From assembly GCA_963797185.1 (NCBI GenBank), contig CAWCON010000003.1:310001-374000 (forward strand): DNA of 64,000 nucleotides, written 5' to 3'. This document shows positions 60,556 through 64,000 of the stretch, piece after piece. A program made the translations under genes and the position numbers. Origin of the DNA: CAWCON01 sp963797185 (GTDB lineage: Bacteria > Patescibacteriota > Saccharimonadia > Saccharimonadales > UBA4665). Each line of letters begins with the position of its first letter. Positions within the stretch are counted from its first letter, which is position 1. The notes beneath the pieces are model-generated. The model did not search any database, was not told the DNA's origin, and worked only from the letters and a program-made list of their open reading frames with translations.

Positions 60556-62184
60556 TTAAGGTGAAGACACCTTTATGATCACTCCTTCGTGTGGTTGTAG
60601 TGACAGATCGCCATTGATCTTTAGCAGTTTTGTTTCCGGATTGGTTGATAATATGACCGTACCGCTCAAGACCGAATGATGAAGTTTGATTTCCTCCTCT
60701 GAAAAGTTGAGGCTAACGATAAATTTTTCATCCGATGATTGCCTGATAAAGCATAAAACATGACTATCAATCATCAATGATTGATATGAGCCGGACTGCC
60801 AGGCGTCAGATTGACCGCGCAACTTTATTAAATTTCGATACAGCTGCAGCGAAGACCCATGATCTTTGCTCTGGGCATCGGCATTATAGGTTGCGTAATC
60901 AGATTCTACTGGCAGCCATGGCTCAACGGTCGAGAAGCCACTATAGGCATGATTATTCCAGAGCATTGGCGTTCTCTCAGGGTCTCGCCCGAGACCTCGT
61001 CTTGGTTGGTTAAGCTCAAACTGATCTTTGATTTTGTTCTGTGGGATTGGTTCGTCGATCATGGCTAATTCATCACCGTAATAGATGGTTGGCATGCCGG
61101 GGAGCGTTAATAGTAGCATAGCAGCCGTCAACGCAGCTGGGCGGCCAATTCGAGTCGCTAATCGGGGGCTGTCGTGATTGCCAAGGACATAGACTGGTAA
61201 GTAAGCATCACGCAGAGCGGTTTGGAAATTATCAATAAACGTTTTATAGGTGTTGGCATCCCAGGCGGCAAATAATGCCTCAAGGTTAAAGGGAGCGGTT
61301 ATTTGCTGCTTCAAAGATTGGTAAAAGCCAAGATAAGCATGGGTATCATCCCAATGGTGAGGATGAGTTTCAAGAACGAGTAATTTATTTGGGTGGGTAT
61401 GGACGGCTCGTGCTAGCTCATGGAGATAGGAATAAAGATTGGGCCCGCGTTTACTATGACGATGCAAAAGTGCATGGTAAGGGTTTGGATCATCCTTGAC
61501 AGAGTATTGGCTATCAATTGGATCGTTGGTGAAGGTGGGGTCTTTTGATATCCACTCAGCCGAGTCAACCCGGAAGCCGTCAACTCCTATGTTGGACCAG
61601 AAGTGGATAATCTCGATCATGGCTTCCCTTACCGCTGGGTTGTCCCAATTTAAGTCAGGTTGCTGAGGTAAAAAGCTATGAAGATAATATTGATTGGTCG
61701 TTTTATCAAACTGCCAGGCTGAATCGCCAGTGATACATCTCCAGTTATTGGGCGGTGAACCGTCGGGTTGGGGATCTTTCCACACGTACCATGATCGTAA
61801 ATGATCACTTTGTGATGATCGAGATGACACAAACCATGGATGCTTATCTGAGGTATGGTTTGGTATAAAATCAATCAAAACTCGCAGCTCTCGATCATGG
61901 GCTGCCTTAAGCAGATCCTTGAAATCAGCCATCGTCCCAAATAATGGATCAACGGCGCAATGATCAGTTATATCATAGCCAAAGTCTGCCATTGGTGATG
62001 GATAAAATGGCGTCAGCCAGAGCGTATTGATACCAAGCGAATCACTGCCGCCAGCAAAATAGTCTAACTTCTGAGTAATGCCTGAAAGGTCACCAACGCC
62101 GTCGTGATTTGAATCATAAAAACTCCGAATATATATTTCATACAAGATGGTTCTTTGAAAATCAGAAGGGGTAATGCTTTTCAT
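60556..62184 (-). CDS. GH13 alpha-glucosidase / trehalose-synthase-like enzyme
   Basis: 542 residues of the alpha-amylase superfamily. Catalytic residues: nucleophile Asp207 in GFRVDSAEW, acid/base Glu272 in LLVLETHPH, and Asp338 in GNHDSP; His110 in FIPNHTSD. The 'YEIYIRSFYDSNHDGVGDLS' start and 'PTIYYGDELAM' place it with oligo-1,6-glucosidase/alpha-glucosidase/trehalose synthase. It has no signal peptide, so it acts inside the cell on small glucosides. It is encoded downstream of a GT4 glycosyltransferase and a trehalose-phosphatase, which suggests trehalose or glucoside metabolism. Confidence 0.9.
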   Translation of the reverse strand: MKSITPSDFQRTILYEIYIRSFYDSNHDGVGDLSGITQKLDYFAGGSDSLGINTLWLTPFYPSPMADFGYDITDHCAVDPLFGTMADFKDLLKAAHDRELRVLIDFIPNHTSDKHPWFVSSRSSQSDHLRSWYVWKDPQPDGSPPNNWRCITGDSAWQFDKTTNQYYLHSFLPQQPDLNWDNPAVREAMIEIIHFWSNIGVDGFRVDSAEWISKDPTFTNDPIDSQYSVKDDPNPYHALLHRHSKRGPNLYSYLHELARAVHTHPNKLLVLETHPHHWDDTHAYLGFYQSLKQQITAPFNLEALFAAWDANTYKTFIDNFQTALRDAYLPVYVLGNHDSPRLATRIGRPAALTAAMLLLTLPGMPTIYYGDELAMIDEPIPQNKIKDQFELNQPRRGLGRDPERTPMLWNNHAYSGFSTVEPWLPVESDYATYNADAQSKDHGSSLQLYRNLIKLRGQSDAWQSGSYQSLMIDSHVLCFIRQSSDEKFIVSLNFSEEEIKLHHSVLSGTVILSTNPETKLLKINGDLSLQPHEGVIIKVSSP

Positions 62185-62231
62185 GGAGATATATACAATA
62201 GTAGCAGCTCACTCGCTATTATTGTCGTTGA

Positions 62232-63251
62232 CTATGCAATAATGGCCAGCAATGCATCAACCGACTCTGTAAGAGTAAAATGTTTACTGGCTTCATTTCT
62301 CTCTTTTGTGGTTAATGGGCCAAGTTTGGACGATTTTAAGATTGCTTTTGCTAAGGCAAGAGAATTGCCTGGTTCAAAAAGGATAAGTTCCCCACAATTT
62401 GTTTCGGGTAGACCGCCGGAATTACTGGCAATAACACGACATCCAGTGTGCTGGGCTTCGATTGAGGTCATGCCAAAGCCCTCAAACCAGTATTTATTAT
62501 TTGATGGCATAACCACGATGTCATGTTGGGCATACAACTTAGCCATCTCATGGGGCGTGTGTCGAGCCTCAACGATGGTTACCCATGGATGATGTTTAAG
62601 AAAGGTCTCTATTACCTGTCCGTGAATTGTTTGATTACCGGCGTTCGTAATAGTAACGCTGATACCTTGATTGACCAGCGGCTTATGCGCGGCTACCGGA
62701 TGATGGAGAGCCTCAAGTAGTAAGTAAATACCTTTCTCTGGACTGAGACGACCGGCATACAAGACTCGTGTTATACCTTTAGTGGTTGTTCGTTTAACTT
62801 TAGAAAACTCTGGATCGGCAAACGGATAGACAACATGGATATCGGTTTCGGGGATATTCAGATAATCAGCCCACCAGCTTCTCAGAAAACGACCGTTGGT
62901 AATAACGGTTTTTTGAAGGGTGCCTTTGGCGTAGTCGGTAATTTTACCGTGTTGCTCAAGAGCTGGGAAGTGGTAGAAAACAAAGGCTGGTTTCTTGGTC
63001 GTTACAATTCGAGGAATGTTCAGAAAAACAATAGTATCGTCAAACGAGCTTAATTCGTCAAGAGATTTGAGGCTTTGAAAGCTAACGTCAGGGAAAAAAT
63101 CTCGCCCGTCTTTTTTTCCAAGACCATAGCTGAGGATCCGAGCTGGAATACCTCGGCGATGAAGTTCACGTAACTGGCCAATCGTAAAGCTCTCCGTGCC
63201 ACCACGACCCGAATAAAGGGGCAACGGATCAGACCAAACAAAAGAGATCAT
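62232..63251 (-). CDS. GT4-type glycosyltransferase
   Basis: GT-B fold, 339 residues. N-terminal 'LPLYSGRGGTESFTIGQLRE', C-terminal 'RVLYAGRLSPEKGIYLLLEA' and the donor-binding 'EGFGMTSIEAQHTGCRVIAS' followed by NSGGLPE, with the E-x7-E element. The substrate cannot be told; trehalose/glucoside, glycolipid or surface-sugar synthesis are possible. AAAGGA 6 bases before the ATG. It lies between the trehalose-phosphatase and GH13 genes in the same direction. Confidence 0.9.
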   Translation of the reverse strand: MISFVWSDPLPLYSGRGGTESFTIGQLRELHRRGIPARILSYGLGKKDGRDFFPDVSFQSLKSLDELSSFDDTIVFLNIPRIVTTKKPAFVFYHFPALEQHGKITDYAKGTLQKTVITNGRFLRSWWADYLNIPETDIHVVYPFADPEFSKVKRTTTKGITRVLYAGRLSPEKGIYLLLEALHHPVAAHKPLVNQGISVTITNAGNQTIHGQVIETFLKHHPWVTIVEARHTPHEMAKLYAQHDIVVMPSNNKYWFEGFGMTSIEAQHTGCRVIASNSGGLPETNCGELILFEPGNSLALAKAILKSSKLGPLTTKERNEASKHFTLTESVDALLAIIA

Positions 63252-63319
63252 ACTTTCCTTTTGAAATTAACGAACTGTGCATCTCACCTGTACTATTTTA
63301 CTATATCATATTCGGGACT

Positions 63320-64000
63320 TTAACGGGGGCCATTGGTAGTATCTACCATCGCTTGTAAGAGTTGGATGACTGTTTCAACCGATTGAATATGAAATCGAGC
63401 GGCCGATAATTTCAGACCGACCTTCAGAGTAAAGGCTGTCTTGGGTAGTGTGGCAAACAAAGCTTCATCACTATCGTCATCGCCTATGGCGAGAATAAAG
63501 TCCCACTGACGAGCTTCACTCTTTTGTTTGGCAATGACACCTTTATTGATATTAAGCGGTTTTATCTCTATCACTTTATTGCCATCAAATATGCCGACAT
63601 TCTGATCCTGAATAGCTTGGCCAATATCTTGCCGCAGCTCATCATTGCGGGCGAATGCTAACTCAGGCGGGACATTTCTATAATGCCAGACAAGTGCGTA
63701 GTCTTTTTGTTCGACGATAGAACCGGGGGTTCTTTCATGGTAGGTGTTAAGGATGCGCAAAATAGCTGTCTGCCAATCCTGCTGCAACGGCATTGGTTGT
63801 GTCCAGGTCCGCTTCTCTTTTATCCAGGCACCATGTTCGGCTACAAGCGAAATCGGAATTCCTTTGAACCACTGTTCTAAATTCCTCTTTGATCGGCCAC
63901 TAACAATAACAACTTCATTGCCTGGCGGAGATTGTAGCTTTGTGAGAATAGACAGTAATTGAGGAGTTGGCTTGAGACTTGGACTATTTGGTTGGCTGGT
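63320..64000 (-). CDS. Trehalose-6-phosphate phosphatase domain (5' end outside the window)
   Basis: The frame is open from the window edge for 226 codons. HAD-type phosphatase of the OtsB group: 'NEVVIVSGRSKRNLEQWF' (motif II), 'LVAEHGAWIKEKRTW', 'KVIEIKPLNINKGVIAKQ' (motif III Lys) and 'FILAIGDDDSDEALF' (motif IV). The first visible residues already lie inside the fold (TSQPNSPSLKPTPQLLSI), so motif I and perhaps an OtsA synthase domain lie beyond the edge. It would release trehalose from trehalose-6-phosphate. Confidence 0.85.
   Translation of the reverse strand, partial: TSQPNSPSLKPTPQLLSILTKLQSPPGNEVVIVSGRSKRNLEQWFKGIPISLVAEHGAWIKEKRTWTQPMPLQQDWQTAILRILNTYHERTPGSIVEQKDYALVWHYRNVPPELAFARNDELRQDIGQAIQDQNVGIFDGNKVIEIKPLNINKGVIAKQKSEARQWDFILAIGDDDSDEALFATLPKTAFTLKVGLKLSAARFHIQSVETVIQLLQAMVDTTNGPR

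Noticed and set aside
1..64000. UGA recoded to Gly, as in Gracilibacteria/Absconditabacteria
   Set aside because: Several well-defined genes end in TGA at the expected family length (for example purN and znuA, in stop/start overlaps), and no long frame is interrupted by in-frame TGA in conserved Gly positions.
1..64000. Insertion sequences, prophage or integrase genes
   Set aside because: No transposase, integrase or phage structural gene is recognisable; the tRNA-Asn 3' end has no visible direct repeat that would mark an attachment site.

Overview
The window looks like a piece of a small-genome, single-membrane bacterium of the candidate phyla radiation (Patescibacteria), most likely from the Saccharibacteria (TM7) side. 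The support is indirect: large low-complexity surface proteins with AFQVQN...LAVDT repeats, pilin-like 'QQGFG' proteins, a membrane-anchored double-AAA Clp protein with a small membrane partner, many orphan membrane proteins, and a tRNA gene with encoded CCA. TGA works as a stop, so the UGA-to-Gly code of Gracilibacteria/Absconditabacteria does not apply. No ribosomal RNA or universal marker is present, so the lineage is an inference.

Layout. 0-10.9 kb: a Pup-like small protein with a nucleotidyltransferase, a Y-family DNA polymerase translationally coupled to a 93-residue protein, a secreted glutamic (G1) peptidase, a stand-alone RNA polymerase alpha-CTD protein, an FKBP isomerase, a drug-type ABC exporter divergent from its TetR regulator, and 6-phosphogluconolactonase. 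10.9-25.2 kb: a cell-surface locus with two secreted-protein/membrane-anchor pairs that resemble the WxL/DUF916 arrangement, then a giant secreted protein of about 2,940 residues with Kelch, LVIVD-propeller, Fn3-like and jelly-roll modules. 25.2-34.4 kb: membrane-anchored Clp, a probable structured small RNA, a divergent pair resembling the mycothiol enzymes MshB and MshC, and a Fur/Zur-controlled zinc ABC importer. 34.4-45.9 kb: DipZ, a Nudix protein, a flippase-like protein, and a purine cluster guaA-purN-purL-purQ-purM. 46-56 kb: tRNA-Asn and an accessory stretch with a flavin-based redox module (FMN-binding protein, ApbE, RnfD-ferredoxin reductase) under a PadR-type regulator; several genes here are split by single-base shifts. 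56-64 kb: small orphan genes, purA, guaB, and a sugar segment (GH13, GT4, trehalose-phosphatase).

Three themes cut across the window. First, most first-in-operon genes have a -10 hexamer ending only 6-9 bases before the start codon and no Shine-Dalgarno, which implies widespread leaderless mRNAs; genes inside operons are coupled by ATGA, TAATG or GTGA overlaps. Second, regulators lie beside palindromes that fit their operators (TetR, Fur/Zur, PadR). Third, single-base frame breaks cluster between about 47 and 55.4 kb and are absent from the other large genes, which points to local assembly error or recent decay there.

All function calls come from reading motifs by eye; no database search was run.
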